64,000 nt of DNA, taken from contig NZ_QNUM01000001.1 of NCBI RefSeq assembly GCF_003574655.1, positions 620,001 through 684,000 of the forward strand. The letters run 5' to 3'. This document shows positions 18,368 through 28,900 of the stretch, in pieces (position 1 is the first letter of the stretch; each line of letters begins with the position of its first letter). Under the pieces are notes generated by a model. It was not told the origin of the DNA. It did not search any database and was given only the letters and a program-made list of their open reading frames with translations. The DNA comes from Cohaesibacter haloalkalitolerans. Lineage in GTDB: Bacteria > Pseudomonadota > Alphaproteobacteria > Rhizobiales > Cohaesibacteraceae. A program made the position numbers and the translations under genes.

Positions 18368-19852
18368 ATGCAGAAAATCAAACTCCTCGTCGACCTGAAG
18401 CCTGCGCTTGATGGTTTTGCCGGAATTCCGCAAGAGACCCGACTGCTTTTCTCCAATCTCAGGAAACTCGATGAGCCGTTTCTCAGCGATGGGTTGCTTC
18501 AGCATGGCAGCGGCTATCTGACGTCGCGCCCCGGTGTCGAGCGGTTGCCAGCCAACGAGCGTGTCATTCATGACTCGCGCACGGTTGTCTCCTTCTGTCG
18601 AAACGCCGTGAAGACATATGTTCCGGGCCTGCCGAAATACATGCAGCGCTACATTGCCCTGCAGATCCTGCGCTGGCAGACCATGCGCGGTCAGGCGTGT
18701 GAGCTGGGGGTGTTTGAAACAGCTAGGTTTGATGACTTCCTGTGGCGCCATCTGTTCAGCAAGAGCCTGCCGCTGGAAGACATGGAGCGGGTTACGCGGG
18801 CGCGCTATCGCATCATCAATCACTCACGCAAGCATTTCCATAATGTCGGCTTGAAGAGCAAGAAGCGGCGATATCCCAGCGTGGTGACGGATGAGTATGA
18901 TTTCCTGATTGCCCAGACGCCATTCCCGGCCCATGTTTCGCCCAGAACCAAGCTGGTGGTGCGCTATCATGATGCCATTCCGGTGTTGATGCCGCACACG
19001 ATCAGCGATGTATCCTTTCATCAGGCCTCGCACTATCGGGCGCTTGAGACCAACGTCAGGGACGGGGCGCTGTTTGCCTGCGTTTCGGAGCAGTCGCGGC
19101 AGGATCTGCTCAAGATGTTCCCCGAGGTCGAACACCGGTCTGTCACCATTCACAACATGATCAGCGGTGATTTCTGGCCGAGTGAAGAGCCTGCCGATCG
19201 GGTTCGAGATATTCTGGCCAGTCGTCAGGCTGATCCTGAGCTTGGGCCTGCCGGCCCTGTGCGTGGGGAGCGTGGAGCTGAGGAGCGCGGGCAGGGTGGA
19301 CGCGGGCAGGGGGATGACTATCTCCTGATGATCTCGACGCTTGAGCCGCGCAAGAACCATGCGCTGCTTGTCTCTGCATGGGAACGCCTCAGACACAGGA
19401 CGAACAGAAACCTGAAGCTGGTTGTCGTTGGTGGCAAGGGCTGGAATTACGAGCCGATCCTGAACCAGATGCGCCCGTGGATCGCGCGGGGAGAGCTGTT
19501 CCATCTGCAAGGTGTTTCCAATGCCGAACTGCGTCTGCTCTACAGCCATGCCGCGGCCACGATCTGCCCCAGCTTTGCCGAGGGCTTTGACTATTCCGGC
19601 ATCGAGGCAATGCGGTGCGGTGGCGTTGTCGCTGCATCCGATATTCCGGTTCATCGCGAGGTTTTTGAAGGGGGCGCGGTTTATTTCAGCCCCTATAGCG
19701 TGGACGACGCGACCCGTGTGATCGGGGATCTTTTGGCGGATGAGGCAAAAGAACAGCGACAATCCATGCGCGAGGCGGCTCGCCATAACCTCAAGGCCTA
19801 TGAAACGGAAACGCTGCTTTCTCAATGGCAGGATTTCCTGCTGAGCCGGTGA
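18368..19852 (+). CDS. GT4-like glycosyltransferase (capsule locus, first gene)
   Basis: A 494-residue GT-B fold glycosyltransferase. The C-terminal half has the GT4 nucleotide-sugar-binding pattern: STLEPRKNH, LVVVGGKGW, then SFAEGFDYSGIEA with the two glutamates. The N-terminal half is less conserved and includes RYHDAIPVLMPH. A low-complexity Gly/Arg/Glu insert lies near residues 299-315, encoded by a duplicated 11-base DNA unit. It probably adds a sugar to the capsule chain in the cytoplasm; donor and acceptor cannot be read from sequence. No clear ribosome-binding site precedes the ATG. Confidence 0.85.
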   Translation: MQKIKLLVDLKPALDGFAGIPQETRLLFSNLRKLDEPFLSDGLLQHGSGYLTSRPGVERLPANERVIHDSRTVVSFCRNAVKTYVPGLPKYMQRYIALQILRWQTMRGQACELGVFETARFDDFLWRHLFSKSLPLEDMERVTRARYRIINHSRKHFHNVGLKSKKRRYPSVVTDEYDFLIAQTPFPAHVSPRTKLVVRYHDAIPVLMPHTISDVSFHQASHYRALETNVRDGALFACVSEQSRQDLLKMFPEVEHRSVTIHNMISGDFWPSEEPADRVRDILASRQADPELGPAGPVRGERGAEERGQGGRGQGDDYLLMISTLEPRKNHALLVSAWERLRHRTNRNLKLVVVGGKGWNYEPILNQMRPWIARGELFHLQGVSNAELRLLYSHAAATICPSFAEGFDYSGIEAMRCGGVVAASDIPVHREVFEGGAVYFSPYSVDDATRVIGDLLADEAKEQRQSMREAARHNLKAYETETLLSQWQDFLLSR

Positions 19853-20157
19853 GTTCGATCGTTGATGCAATCGGGACGGGCAAAAGCTGGCGGAATTGCA
19901 AGGCTTTCGGGGTTTCCAGATCATGAAATGGCCAGAATTTTTGTATTGCTTTTACTGTATCTGCACGATAAATGTTTGCCTCAAGCGGGGTATTGAAAGG
20001 TTTCGGGTGAGGAAGTGATGAATGTATCATGTCCCCCGAATATATTCCTCGAAAGAATTGGCATCTAAGTTTTGTGATGTCTTGCTGCGCAGCTGTTTAT
20101 CACGAAAACTGATCTCCGGATCACATTGATATTGGTACAAACACCCGGACATATTTT
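19853..20157. other. Intergenic region upstream of cysD
   Basis: A 305-base AT-rich interval without a credible gene. It presumably carries the promoter of the cysD-cysNC-cysQ block. No clear -35/-10 pair, terminator or riboswitch was recognised. Confidence 0.4.
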
Positions 20158-21069
20158 ATGAAAGAAAAATCGCTCAGAACGCATCTCAAAGCACTTGAGC
20201 ATGAGAGTATTCATATTATTCGCGAAGTTGCTTCAGAGTTTAAAAATCCTGTCATGCTCTATTCCATCGGCAAGGATAGTGCTGTGATGCTGCATCTGGC
20301 CCGCAAGGCCTTCTATCCGTCCCGGCTGCCGTTTCCGCTGATGCATGTCGACACCACATGGAAATTCCGCGAGATGATCACGTTTCGTGATCGCATGGTC
20401 AAGGAATATGATCTAGACCTCATCGTGCATACCAACGAGGAGGGTCGGGCCAACAATGTGAACCCGTTCACCCATGGCTCGTCGCTCTATACCCAGATCA
20501 TGAAGACCGATGCGCTGAAACAGGCACTGACTGCGCACAAGTTCGATGCAGCCTTCGGTGGCGCGCGACGTGACGAGGAGAAATCCCGCGCCAAGGAACG
20601 CATCTTCTCCTTCCGGACGGAAAACCACAGCTGGGACCCGAAGAACCAGCGCCCGGAACTGTGGAATATCTTCAACACGCGCATCAAACCCGGCGAGAGC
20701 ATTCGCGTCTTCCCGCTCAGCAACTGGACCGAACAGGATATCTGGCAGTATATCATGCTGGAGAACATTCCCATCGTGCCGCTGTATTTCGCCAAGGAAC
20801 GCCCGGTGGTGAAGCGGGACGGCACCTGGATCATGGTTGACGACGACCGGTTGCCGCTCAATGAGGGCGAGGTGCCGGAGATGAAGATGGTGCGCTTCCG
20901 TACCCTCGGGTGCTACCCTCTGACCGGCGCGGTCGAGAGCAGTGCGTCGACCCTGGAAGAGATTTTCGAAGAAATGCTGATCGCCCGAACCTCCGAGCGC
21001 GAAGGACGCATGATCGATCATGACGACACCGCCTCGATGGAGAAGAAGAAACGGGAGGGCTATTTCTGA
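20158..21069 (+). CDS. cysD: Sulfate adenylyltransferase small subunit
   Basis: A 303-residue CysD/NodP with the PP-loop [13 protein letters not shown] near residues 35-47, [21 protein letters not shown], and [12 protein letters not shown] near the C-terminus. With CysN it makes adenosine 5'-phosphosulfate from ATP and sulfate in the cytoplasm. It is followed by cysNC with a one-base overlap (TGATG). Embedding among sulfotransferases and glycosyltransferases rather than cysteine genes suggests it supplies PAPS for polysaccharide sulfation. Confidence 0.97.
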   Translation: MKEKSLRTHLKALEHESIHIIREVASEFKNPVMLYSIGKDSAVMLHLARKAFYPSRLPFPLMHVDTTWKFREMITFRDRMVKEYDLDLIVHTNEEGRANNVNPFTHGSSLYTQIMKTDALKQALTAHKFDAAFGGARRDEEKSRAKERIFSFRTENHSWDPKNQRPELWNIFNTRIKPGESIRVFPLSNWTEQDIWQYIMLENIPIVPLYFAKERPVVKRDGTWIMVDDDRLPLNEGEVPEMKMVRFRTLGCYPLTGAVESSASTLEEIFEEMLIARTSEREGRMIDHDDTASMEKKKREGYF

Positions 21070-22964
21070 TGAGCGAACAGATGATGACAGCAAGCGGGGC
21101 CTTGGACGGAGGCAAATTTGCCCGTCAGGAAAGCCGCGATATCCTGCGTTTCCTGACCTGTGGCAGCGTGGATGATGGCAAGTCGACCCTGATCGGTCGC
21201 CTGCTCTATGACAGCAAGACGATTTTCGAAGACCAGATGCGGTCGCTGGAAGCCGTCAGCAAGAAGCACGGCACCACCGGTGACGACATCGATCTGGCCT
21301 TGCTGCTTGACGGTCTGCAGGCCGAGCAGGAGCAGGGGATCACCATCGACGTGGCCTATCGCTTCTTTGCTTCCGACAAGCGCAAGTTCGTCGTCGCCGA
21401 TACGCCGGGCCATGAGCAGTATACCCGCAACATGGCAACCGGGGCCTCCAACTGCGATCTTGCGGTTATTCTGATCGATGCGCGCAAGGGCGTGCTCACC
21501 CAGACCCGCCGCCACAGCTTCATCAACTCGCTGATCGGCGTGCGCCATGTGGTGCTGGCGATCAACAAGATGGACCTGATGGATTTCTCGCAGGAGGTCT
21601 TTGACAAGATCGTTGATGACTACAAGGCGTTTGCGCAGGGCTTCGAGTTTGAAAGCATCATGGCCGTGCCGCTGTCTGCCCGCTATGGCGACAACGTGGT
21701 GGTCAAGAGCGACAAGACACCGTGGTACGACGGGCCGAGCCTGCTGTCCTATCTGGAAGACATTGACGTGGAGAGCGCCGACCGGTCGCTGCCGTTCCGT
21801 TTTCCTGTCCAGTGGGTGAACCGTCCAAACCTCAACTTCCGCGGCTTCTCAGGTACAGTGGCATCCGGCATTGCCCATGTCGGTGATGAAGTCGTTGTGG
21901 CCAAGTCCGGCAAGACCTCGCGCATCAAGTCCATCGTGACGATGGATGGTGATCTGCCGGAAGCCGAAGCTGGCGAAGCGGTGACGATCACGCTCGAGGA
22001 TGAAATCGACATCTCCCGTGGCGATCTGCTGGCGTTGACCCAGCATCGTCCGCAGGTGACCGACCAGATTTCGGCGCACATCATCTGGATGGATAACAGC
22101 CGCATGATGGTGGGGCGTCCCTATATCATCAAGATGGGCACCCAGCAGGTTCAGGCGACGGTTACCGACCTCAAGCACAAGATCGACGTCAACGATGCCA
22201 CCCACAAGGACGCGGGCAAGACGCTGGAACTCAACGAGATCGGCTTCTGCAACCTGTCCTTTGCCCAGCCATTGGCGATGGATACCTATGAAGAGAACCG
22301 CAAGACCGGCTCCTTCATCCTGATCGACCGTTTCTCCAACCAGACCGTTGCCGCTGGGCTTGTCTGGTTTGGGCTGCGTCGCGCCGAGAATATCCATTGG
22401 CAGGCCGTTGATATCGACAAGAAGGCGCGGGCTGCACAGAAGGGCCAGACCCCGAAGGTGCTGTGGTTCACGGGTCTTTCCGGCTCCGGCAAGTCGACCA
22501 TTGCCAACCTTGTCGAGAAGAAACTGCATGGCGAGGGCCATCACACCTATCTGCTTGATGGCGACAACGTCCGCCATGGCCTCAACCGGGACCTCGGCTT
22601 CACCGATGTCGACCGGGTCGAGAATATTCGCCGTATCGGCGAGGTTGCCAAGCTGATGGTGGATGCGGGCCTCATCGTACTGACTGCCTTCATCTCCCCG
22701 TATGTCGCGGAACGCCGGATGGTGCGCGAGATGCTGGAGGACGGCGAGTTCTTCGAGGTCTATGTGGATACGCCACTGGAAGTCTGCGAAGCCCGAGACG
22801 TCAAGGGGCTCTATGCCAAGGCACGCGAAGGCAAGATCAAGAACTTCACTGGCATCGACTCGCCATATGAAGCGCCTGTTCAGCCCGAGATCTACGTCAA
22901 CACTGCAGAAATGTCCGCAGAAGCGGCCGCAGATCTGATCATCGCGGCCCTTGAGAAGGAATAG
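21069..22964 (+). CDS. cysNC: Bifunctional sulfate adenylyltransferase GTPase subunit / APS kinase
   Basis: A 631-residue NodQ-like fusion. The N-terminal elongation-factor-like GTPase has [21 protein letters not shown] and NKMDLM, followed by EF-Tu-like beta-barrel domains. From about residue 460 there is an APS kinase with P-loop GLSGSGKST (469-477), [15 protein letters not shown] and FISPY. Together with CysD it converts sulfate to PAPS, the sulfuryl donor of sulfotransferases. Both parts look complete. Confidence 0.97.
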   Translation: MSEQMMTASGALDGGKFARQESRDILRFLTCGSVDDGKSTLIGRLLYDSKTIFEDQMRSLEAVSKKHGTTGDDIDLALLLDGLQAEQEQGITIDVAYRFFASDKRKFVVADTPGHEQYTRNMATGASNCDLAVILIDARKGVLTQTRRHSFINSLIGVRHVVLAINKMDLMDFSQEVFDKIVDDYKAFAQGFEFESIMAVPLSARYGDNVVVKSDKTPWYDGPSLLSYLEDIDVESADRSLPFRFPVQWVNRPNLNFRGFSGTVASGIAHVGDEVVVAKSGKTSRIKSIVTMDGDLPEAEAGEAVTITLEDEIDISRGDLLALTQHRPQVTDQISAHIIWMDNSRMMVGRPYIIKMGTQQVQATVTDLKHKIDVNDATHKDAGKTLELNEIGFCNLSFAQPLAMDTYEENRKTGSFILIDRFSNQTVAAGLVWFGLRRAENIHWQAVDIDKKARAAQKGQTPKVLWFTGLSGSGKSTIANLVEKKLHGEGHHTYLLDGDNVRHGLNRDLGFTDVDRVENIRRIGEVAKLMVDAGLIVLTAFISPYVAERRMVREMLEDGEFFEVYVDTPLEVCEARDVKGLYAKAREGKIKNFTGIDSPYEAPVQPEIYVNTAEMSAEAAADLIIAALEKE

Positions 22965-22967
22965 AGC

Positions 22968-23765
22968 GTGACGGATCTTCTGAAAGGCATGATCGAGGCT
23001 GCGCTTTGCGCGGCCGAGACCATTCTCGATATTTATGAGACCGACTTCGATGTCGAGATCAAGGGCGATGCGTCGCCTGTGACGCAAGCGGACAAGGCTG
23101 CCGAAGCCGTAATCCTCAAGCATCTTGCGCAGATTGCGCCGGATGTTCCGGTCGTTGCGGAAGAAGCTGCCGCTGAAGGCAATATTCCTGACGTGGATGG
23201 TGATTTCTTCCTTGTCGATCCGCTGGATGGCACCAAGGAATTCATCAAGAAAAATGGCGAGTTCACGGTCAATATTGCCCTTGTGCGCAATAATGTGCCC
23301 GCTGTCGGCGTGATCTATACGCCTGCCAAGGGCTGGCTTTACGCCGGTGACGTGGATGCAGGTTGCTGGCAGGGCGATGTTGCTGACCCCCGCGTCAGCC
23401 ACGAGATCGCCAACTGGCGTGCGATTGCGGTGCGCAAGCATGTCGACGGGGGCGTGGATGTGGTCGGGTCGCGCTCGCACCACACGCCTGAAGCGGAAGA
23501 CTATCTCAAGGCCTTCACCGTCGGGGATCACAAATCGATCGGCTCGTCGCTCAAATTCTGTCTGCTGGCGGCTGGCGAGGCCGATATCTATCCCCGCTTC
23601 GGCCGGACGATGGAATGGGACACGGCGGCAGGCGATGCCATCCTGTCGGCTGCGGGCGGGACGGTTGAAACCACCGACGGCAAGCGCCTGCAATATGGCA
23701 AGGTCGTTCAGGACGACGCGCCCTTTGCCAATCCGTTCTTCATTGCCAAGGCTCAACTGGGCTGA
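22968..23765 (+). CDS. cysQ: 3'(2'),5'-bisphosphate nucleotidase CysQ
   Basis: A 265-residue inositol-monophosphatase-fold enzyme with the metal-binding DPLDGTKEF motif (about residues 84-92), VVAEE upstream, and EWDTAAGDAIL near the C-terminus. It hydrolyses PAP, the inhibitory by-product of sulfotransferases, to AMP. GTG start three bases after the cysNC stop. PAPS synthesis and PAP disposal are thus co-transcribed, which argues for high flux through sulfation. Confidence 0.94.
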   Translation: MTDLLKGMIEAALCAAETILDIYETDFDVEIKGDASPVTQADKAAEAVILKHLAQIAPDVPVVAEEAAAEGNIPDVDGDFFLVDPLDGTKEFIKKNGEFTVNIALVRNNVPAVGVIYTPAKGWLYAGDVDAGCWQGDVADPRVSHEIANWRAIAVRKHVDGGVDVVGSRSHHTPEAEDYLKAFTVGDHKSIGSSLKFCLLAAGEADIYPRFGRTMEWDTAAGDAILSAAGGTVETTDGKRLQYGKVVQDDAPFANPFFIAKAQLG

Positions 23766-23876
23766 GGCTGACGTGCTGGCTGCATGACGTGGCTAGGCTC
23801 CTTTCCTTCCTGCGAGCGTCTACGGGCTTGATGCCGAAGAGTGAAGGGTGCCTGTGTCGATAGGGTAGAGTGCGCA

Positions 23877-24992
23877 ATGGGTCATCAAATGTCACGCCTG
23901 CTGCAAGACATGACGAGCATGCTGTCGCGCCTACTGCCCTGCGTCTTGCTGAACGCTCTCCGTCTCCGGGCGCAAGGGCAGCCATTGGTTGTTGCGCTCG
24001 GATTCAGTGCGTGGAAAGAGGGATTTGTCCGCCGGTTCTTTGCGGATCGTGCCGTGCTGTTTGTGGACAGCCCTTTGGCGCTGAAACTGGTGGCCCGGCT
24101 CCTCAAGCGCTGCGATGTCGACTATGCGATCTGGTCATTCAGGGATGAAGCGCTCGGCCTCGATCTGGCTGTCTGCTCAGGACATGCGGTCTGGCATGTG
24201 GAAGACGGCTTCATCCGTTCGGTTGGGCGCGGGCTTGATCATGTGCCACCCTGGTCGCTGTGCCTTGATCGTGGTGCCTATTTTGATGCCAGCCGCTCGT
24301 CGGACCTTGAACAGATGCTCAATCGCCACAAGCCGGACGATCTTTCCGATGCCGAGCGGGCAACGGCACGGCAGTTGATGGAAACTCTCAAGACCCTGCG
24401 GATCGACAAGTATAATCTGGCCTCGACCAATCCGGCCTCAACTTCAGCGCCCGATGACCTCCTGTCCATTCCTACTGATGCCATACTGGTTCTTGGGCAG
24501 GTGGAAGACGACTTTTCCATTCTGCGCAACAGCAATGCCATTTCCACCAACGCCGGGCTTTTGCAGCGTGCCATGGACGAAAATCCCGGACGGGCGATCT
24601 TCTTCAAGCAGCACCCCGATTGTGTCGGCGCTCGAAAGAGGCCCGGTTACGTGGCGCTCGGCGGGTTTGGTGGTGTGAGGGAGATCTCGTCGTCCATGCC
24701 GGTGGCCGAGGCGATCGACGCGGTGGAGATGGTCTATACCATTTCGTCGCTGGGAGGCTTTGAAGCGCTCATGCGGGGCAAGAAGGTGGTGACTTTTGGG
24801 GCGCCCTTCTATGCTGGCTGGGGGCTGACCCGAGATCATGTCAGCTTTCCGAGGCGGCAGAACCGGTTGGCGCTGGATGACCTCTTCTACATCGCTTATG
24901 TGGCCTATCCGCACTATTTCAATCCGCATGACGGCACACGGCTGGAGGCGGGTGACGTCGTCCGGAAAATGATGGATCTTCGCGCGTCATGA
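23877..24992 (+). CDS. Single-domain KpsC-like capsule Kdo transferase homologue
   Basis: A protein of about 371 residues from the capsule-synthesis (KpsC/KpsS) family. It has VEDGFIRSVGRG (near 108), KQHPD and, near 300-320, ISSLGGFEALMRGKKVVTFG followed by APFYAGWGLT. KpsC normally has two such domains in about 675 residues; this protein has one and resembles the C-terminal half. Family members add beta-Kdo to the lipid terminus of exported capsules. One motif differs from the partner at 45644 (LCLDRGAYFDA instead of a GIYYD form), so its acceptor or linkage may differ. A GTG at 23841 is an alternative start. Confidence 0.82.
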   Translation: MGHQMSRLLQDMTSMLSRLLPCVLLNALRLRAQGQPLVVALGFSAWKEGFVRRFFADRAVLFVDSPLALKLVARLLKRCDVDYAIWSFRDEALGLDLAVCSGHAVWHVEDGFIRSVGRGLDHVPPWSLCLDRGAYFDASRSSDLEQMLNRHKPDDLSDAERATARQLMETLKTLRIDKYNLASTNPASTSAPDDLLSIPTDAILVLGQVEDDFSILRNSNAISTNAGLLQRAMDENPGRAIFFKQHPDCVGARKRPGYVALGGFGGVREISSSMPVAEAIDAVEMVYTISSLGGFEALMRGKKVVTFGAPFYAGWGLTRDHVSFPRRQNRLALDDLFYIAYVAYPHYFNPHDGTRLEAGDVVRKMMDLRAS

Positions 24993-26398
24993 GCAGGGAT
25001 ATGCAGCCAACCACCAGAGTGCTCTATGATGTGACGCGCCTCATTCAGCGGCGCCGGGCTCGTATTCCGACAGGAATTGACCGCATTGATGCCCAGTGGG
25101 CCCTTGCCACCTTCGAGGCGTTTGGTGAGCGCTGCCTGCCGGTCATGATGCACGGCAAGGCACCGCGTATCCTGCATCGGGAGCAGGCCCTTGTCCGCTC
25201 CATGCTGCAAGCGCAGATCCATTGCTGGTTCGGGGGCGGGGCGCCTGATGAAGAGGTGGCCAGAGCTCTGGACGGGGCGGGTTTGTCCGCCAATGCCGGT
25301 TATGGCTCAAGGGCGGTGGAACGGGCGCTGTTTGCCAGCCGCTCATGGCGGGATCGTTTCGTTACGGCCTATCTGCCAGCCCTTCGCTATGGGGTGCAAT
25401 CGTCCCTGTCGAACTGGCGGCAGGGTAATGAGCAGGCGCTTGAGGGCTGTGGGCGGCTGTTGTATGTCAACGCGTCCCATCAGGGGCTGATCGGTCATGC
25501 CGGTGCCCTCGATGGGCTTGCTGGCCCCCGAGCCATGCGCGTGGCTGGCTATATTCACGATCTCATTCCCATCGAGTTTCCCGAATATGCAACGGATCGG
25601 TCTCTTGTCTATCTTGAAGCCATGTTGGCCGAGCTGATGGCCAAAGACACCGACTTCAGCGCCAATTCACAAGCAACGGCGCGGCAGTTGAGCCTCTATC
25701 TTGCGCATAAACAGGTAGAGGCGGGCGTCGAGAAGGGCAATGTCGAGCCAGTTGTCGTCTATCCCGGCCTTACGGGGGCTGCCCCGCTGAAGGATGCCCG
25801 CCTGCGGCGCGCGGCGGAAAGTGAGGCGGCCGACGGGGAATGGCCCGGTGGCGATTTCGTGATCCTTGGCACCCTTGAGCCACGCAAGAATCATCAGCTT
25901 CTGCTGCATCTGTGGCGGCAATTGGCCGAAGAGGGCTTTTCGCCGATGCCCCGCCTGACGATTGTCGGGCGCAGGGGATGGGGCAATGAATCCGTCACGG
26001 CGCTGCTGGATCACAGCCCGATGCTCAAACCTTATGTGCGGGAATTCGGCAATCTCGACGATCAGGACATGTTCATTTTGATCGGCAAGGCCCGGGCGCT
26101 GCTGTTTCCCTCCTTCACCGAAGGCTTTGGACTGCCCCTGATGGAGGCCGCCGAGCTGGGCGTGCCGGTGATTGCCTCCGATCTCGATGTCTTTCACGAG
26201 ATTGTTGACGATGGCGTCCTGTTTCTCGACCCGCTTGATGGTCCGGCATGGAAGGCGGCCATCAAGAACGCCGTGCGCATGCCCGGGCGCTTGGCTGTTC
26301 CGGTGCTCAATGGCCGGATCGGCGACTGGTCTGTGCAGAGAGAGGCCTTTGCCGCCTGTCTCAAGGGATCGATTGCGCGGTTGGAGGGTGGCCAATGA
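24989..26398 (+). CDS. GT4-family glycosyltransferase (tandem copy 1)
   Basis: A 469-residue GT-B enzyme. It opens with VLYDVTRLIQRRRARIPTGIDR, has YIHDLIPIEFPEY mid-protein, LGTLEPRKNH at about 290, and the EGFGLPLMEA acid motif of GT4 enzymes. The ATG overlaps the stop of the preceding KpsC-like gene. It is clearly paralogous to the next gene, so the pair probably adds related sugars in the repeat unit. Mannose- or fucose-type GDP donors are plausible because gmd and fcl follow, but this is inference. Confidence 0.88.
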   Translation: MSRDMQPTTRVLYDVTRLIQRRRARIPTGIDRIDAQWALATFEAFGERCLPVMMHGKAPRILHREQALVRSMLQAQIHCWFGGGAPDEEVARALDGAGLSANAGYGSRAVERALFASRSWRDRFVTAYLPALRYGVQSSLSNWRQGNEQALEGCGRLLYVNASHQGLIGHAGALDGLAGPRAMRVAGYIHDLIPIEFPEYATDRSLVYLEAMLAELMAKDTDFSANSQATARQLSLYLAHKQVEAGVEKGNVEPVVVYPGLTGAAPLKDARLRRAAESEAADGEWPGGDFVILGTLEPRKNHQLLLHLWRQLAEEGFSPMPRLTIVGRRGWGNESVTALLDHSPMLKPYVREFGNLDDQDMFILIGKARALLFPSFTEGFGLPLMEAAELGVPVIASDLDVFHEIVDDGVLFLDPLDGPAWKAAIKNAVRMPGRLAVPVLNGRIGDWSVQREAFAACLKGSIARLEGGQ

Positions 26399-27600
26399 CA
26401 GATCGTTGGGACCGCTTTGTCGAAACCGATCATGTGATTTATGACTTCACGCGTCTGGTGTTGCGGCGTCACGACCGGTTTGCCACGGGCATCGACCGGA
26501 TCGATCTGGCATTCGCTGAGGATCTGGCCGCCTCGTTTGGTGACAGGCTGATCTTTGCCGTCATGGTCGGCAAGGGCGGGCTATTGCTGAGTTGCGATGA
26601 AGTGCGACCGTTGTTGCAAGAGCTGGCAAGGCGCTGGGGTGGTGTCAGGGTTGATCGGTCTGTTTCTTCTGCCCGGTCGCGTGATAACACCGGGGATCCC
26701 TTTGCGCGGCTGATCCTCCTTGAAAAGGCCCGACAGAAACTGAGTTTGGGAGCAGACAATCGCTTCATGCGGCAGCTGAAGGCCCTACTGGCAGGTCGAC
26801 CGGCCACCTATATTGTGGCCAATCATCACGGCTTTGCGCGGATTTCCGGTTTTCTGGACCGCTTGCAGACCGAGATTGATCTCAGGGTTCGTGGCTATAT
26901 TCACGACCTCATTCCGATCCGCTACCCGGAATATATCAGGCCGGGGCATATCGGTCGTCAGGAGGCCTATCTCGATGCGTTCCGGCAGGCCGGGGGGCAG
27001 CTTTTTGCCAATTCGGAAACCACGGCCAGAGACATCGCATGCTATTGCGCCGAACAGGGATGGCAATGCGGGCCGGTTGAGGTGCTGTTGCCTGCGCTCG
27101 CCATGCCGGATCTGCGTGCCGGGGAACCATGTGCCAAAGTGCGGGAGATTGTTGCCACTGGCAAACCCTATTTCGTCACGGTGGGCACAATCGAGCCACG
27201 CAAGAACCATTTGCTGTTGCTGCATATGTGGCGTCGCTGGGTACGAGAGGGCAGGGCCGACTTGCCACATTTGCACGTGGTTGGCCAGAGGGGATGGCAG
27301 AACGAGAGCGTATTCCAGCTTCTGGACCGCTGCTCTGCCATTCGCCCCCATGTGAGCGAGCATGGTGACCTTGATGACGTGGACCTGTTCCATCTTGTTT
27401 TGCATGCAAGGGCCTTGCTGTTTCCGTCGTTTGCGGAAGGTCTGGGGTTGCCGATGCTTGAGGCCGACAGGCTCGGTGTTCCTGTTATTGCATCCGATCT
27501 TGCGGTGTTTCGCGAGCTTGCGTTGGAGAGGGCAACGCTGCTGGATCCGCTGGACGTGCCGTCCTGGCAGGAGGCGTGCCTGAGGGCTATAAAGTTATGA
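26395..27600 (+). CDS. GT4-family glycosyltransferase (tandem copy 2)
   Basis: A 401-residue paralogue of the preceding protein: VIYDFTRLVLRRHDRFATGIDR, YIHDLIPIRYPEY, VGTIEPRKNH and EGLGLPMLEA align one for one. It lacks part of the variable N-terminal region. The ATG at 26395 overlaps the previous stop (ATGA), so the longer open frame upstream is not used. Cytoplasmic sugar transfer in capsule repeat assembly is inferred. Confidence 0.88.
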   Translation: MTDRWDRFVETDHVIYDFTRLVLRRHDRFATGIDRIDLAFAEDLAASFGDRLIFAVMVGKGGLLLSCDEVRPLLQELARRWGGVRVDRSVSSARSRDNTGDPFARLILLEKARQKLSLGADNRFMRQLKALLAGRPATYIVANHHGFARISGFLDRLQTEIDLRVRGYIHDLIPIRYPEYIRPGHIGRQEAYLDAFRQAGGQLFANSETTARDIACYCAEQGWQCGPVEVLLPALAMPDLRAGEPCAKVREIVATGKPYFVTVGTIEPRKNHLLLLHMWRRWVREGRADLPHLHVVGQRGWQNESVFQLLDRCSAIRPHVSEHGDLDDVDLFHLVLHARALLFPSFAEGLGLPMLEADRLGVPVIASDLAVFRELALERATLLDPLDVPSWQEACLRAIKL

Positions 27601-27766
27601 CGGCGGGATTTGTGGTCTGGACGGAATGGGCCGAAGGGCCTAAAACCCTAAAACTGATTACTCGGTCTTGACAATGCTACCTAGAACAGAAACAAGAAAA
27701 GTTCATGTCGATGGTCGAGAGAACTGTTATTGCTAAAAATACTCTATTGTTATTCTGGGAGTTCAT

Positions 27767-28888
27767 ATGACTAAAAAGGCGCTGATCACTGGCATCACAG
27801 GTCAGGATGGTTCATATCTTGCTGAGTTTCTGCTTTCCAAGGGCTACGAGGTGCATGGCATCAAGCGGAGAGCCTCGAATTTCAATACCCAACGCATCGA
27901 TCATCTGTATGAAGATCCACACAAGGCCAATGTAAACCTGCGGCTTCATTATGGCGACCTGAGCGACACTTCGAACCTGACGCGCATCATGCGTGAGATC
28001 GAGCCCGATGAAGTCTATAACCTCGGTGCCCAGAGCCATGTTGCCGTGAGCTTCGAGAGCCCGGAATATACCGCTGATGTGGACGCCATTGGTACGCTTC
28101 GCCTGCTGGAAGCCATCCGCTTTCTCGGGCTGGAAAAGAAGACCCGTTTCTATCAGGCGTCGACGTCCGAGCTTTATGGCCTCGTTCAGGAAATTCCGCA
28201 GCGCGAAACCACTCCGTTCTATCCGCGCAGCCCCTATGCCGTGGCCAAGCTCTATTCCTACTGGATCACGGTCAACTATCGTGAAGCCTATGGCATGTAT
28301 TCGTGCAATGGCATCCTGTTCAATCACGAAAGTCCACGCCGTGGTGAAACCTTCGTGACCCGCAAGATCACTCGCGGACTGGCCAATATTTCGCAAGGGC
28401 TGGACGATTGTCTCTACATGGGCAATATCGACGCCCTGCGTGACTGGGGCCATGCCAAGGATTATGTCCGCATGCAGTGGATGATGCTGCAGCAGGATGC
28501 GGCGGAAGATTTTGTCATTGCCACCGGTCAGCAGTATTCCGTGCGCGAGTTCATCAACTGGACTGCGAACGAGCTGGGTATCAGCCTGCGGTTCGAAGGT
28601 GAAGGTCTTGATGAGGTTGGTATTGTCGATGACGTCAAGTCCGGCGAACCGCTGGCGGTGAAGCCCGGCGATATCGTTGTTCGCATCGACCCTCGCTATT
28701 TCCGTCCTGCCGAGGTCGAGACCCTTCTGGGTGACCCTGCCAAGGCCAAGGAGAAGCTTGGCTGGGTGCCGCAGATCACGGCACAGGAAATGTGCGCTGA
28801 AATGGTGGCCGAGGATCTCAAGGCAGCCAAGCGTCAGGCCCTGCTGCGCGAGCACGGGCTCGAGCTTCCTGTCAGTCACGAAAACTAG
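27767..28888 (+). CDS. gmd: GDP-mannose 4,6-dehydratase
   Basis: A 373-residue extended SDR. It has the NAD-binding [10 protein letters not shown] near the N-terminus, [15 protein letters not shown], the catalytic STSELYG and YAVAKLY (YxxxK), and [16 protein letters not shown], all diagnostic of Gmd. It converts GDP-mannose to GDP-4-keto-6-deoxymannose. GGGAG stands just before the ATG. The adjacent fcl completes GDP-L-fucose synthesis. Confidence 0.97.
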   Translation: MTKKALITGITGQDGSYLAEFLLSKGYEVHGIKRRASNFNTQRIDHLYEDPHKANVNLRLHYGDLSDTSNLTRIMREIEPDEVYNLGAQSHVAVSFESPEYTADVDAIGTLRLLEAIRFLGLEKKTRFYQASTSELYGLVQEIPQRETTPFYPRSPYAVAKLYSYWITVNYREAYGMYSCNGILFNHESPRRGETFVTRKITRGLANISQGLDDCLYMGNIDALRDWGHAKDYVRMQWMMLQQDAAEDFVIATGQQYSVREFINWTANELGISLRFEGEGLDEVGIVDDVKSGEPLAVKPGDIVVRIDPRYFRPAEVETLLGDPAKAKEKLGWVPQITAQEMCAEMVAEDLKAAKRQALLREHGLELPVSHEN

Positions 28889-28900
28889 AAGGTGGTGGCC

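Noticed and set aside
21849-23756. 635-codon minus-strand open frame
   Set aside because: Antisense to cysNC and cysQ, both of which have complete motifs on the plus strand.
27668-27700. Possible sigma-70 promoter upstream of gmd
   Set aside because: A TTGACA is present at 27668-27673 but no acceptable -10 lies at the right spacing.
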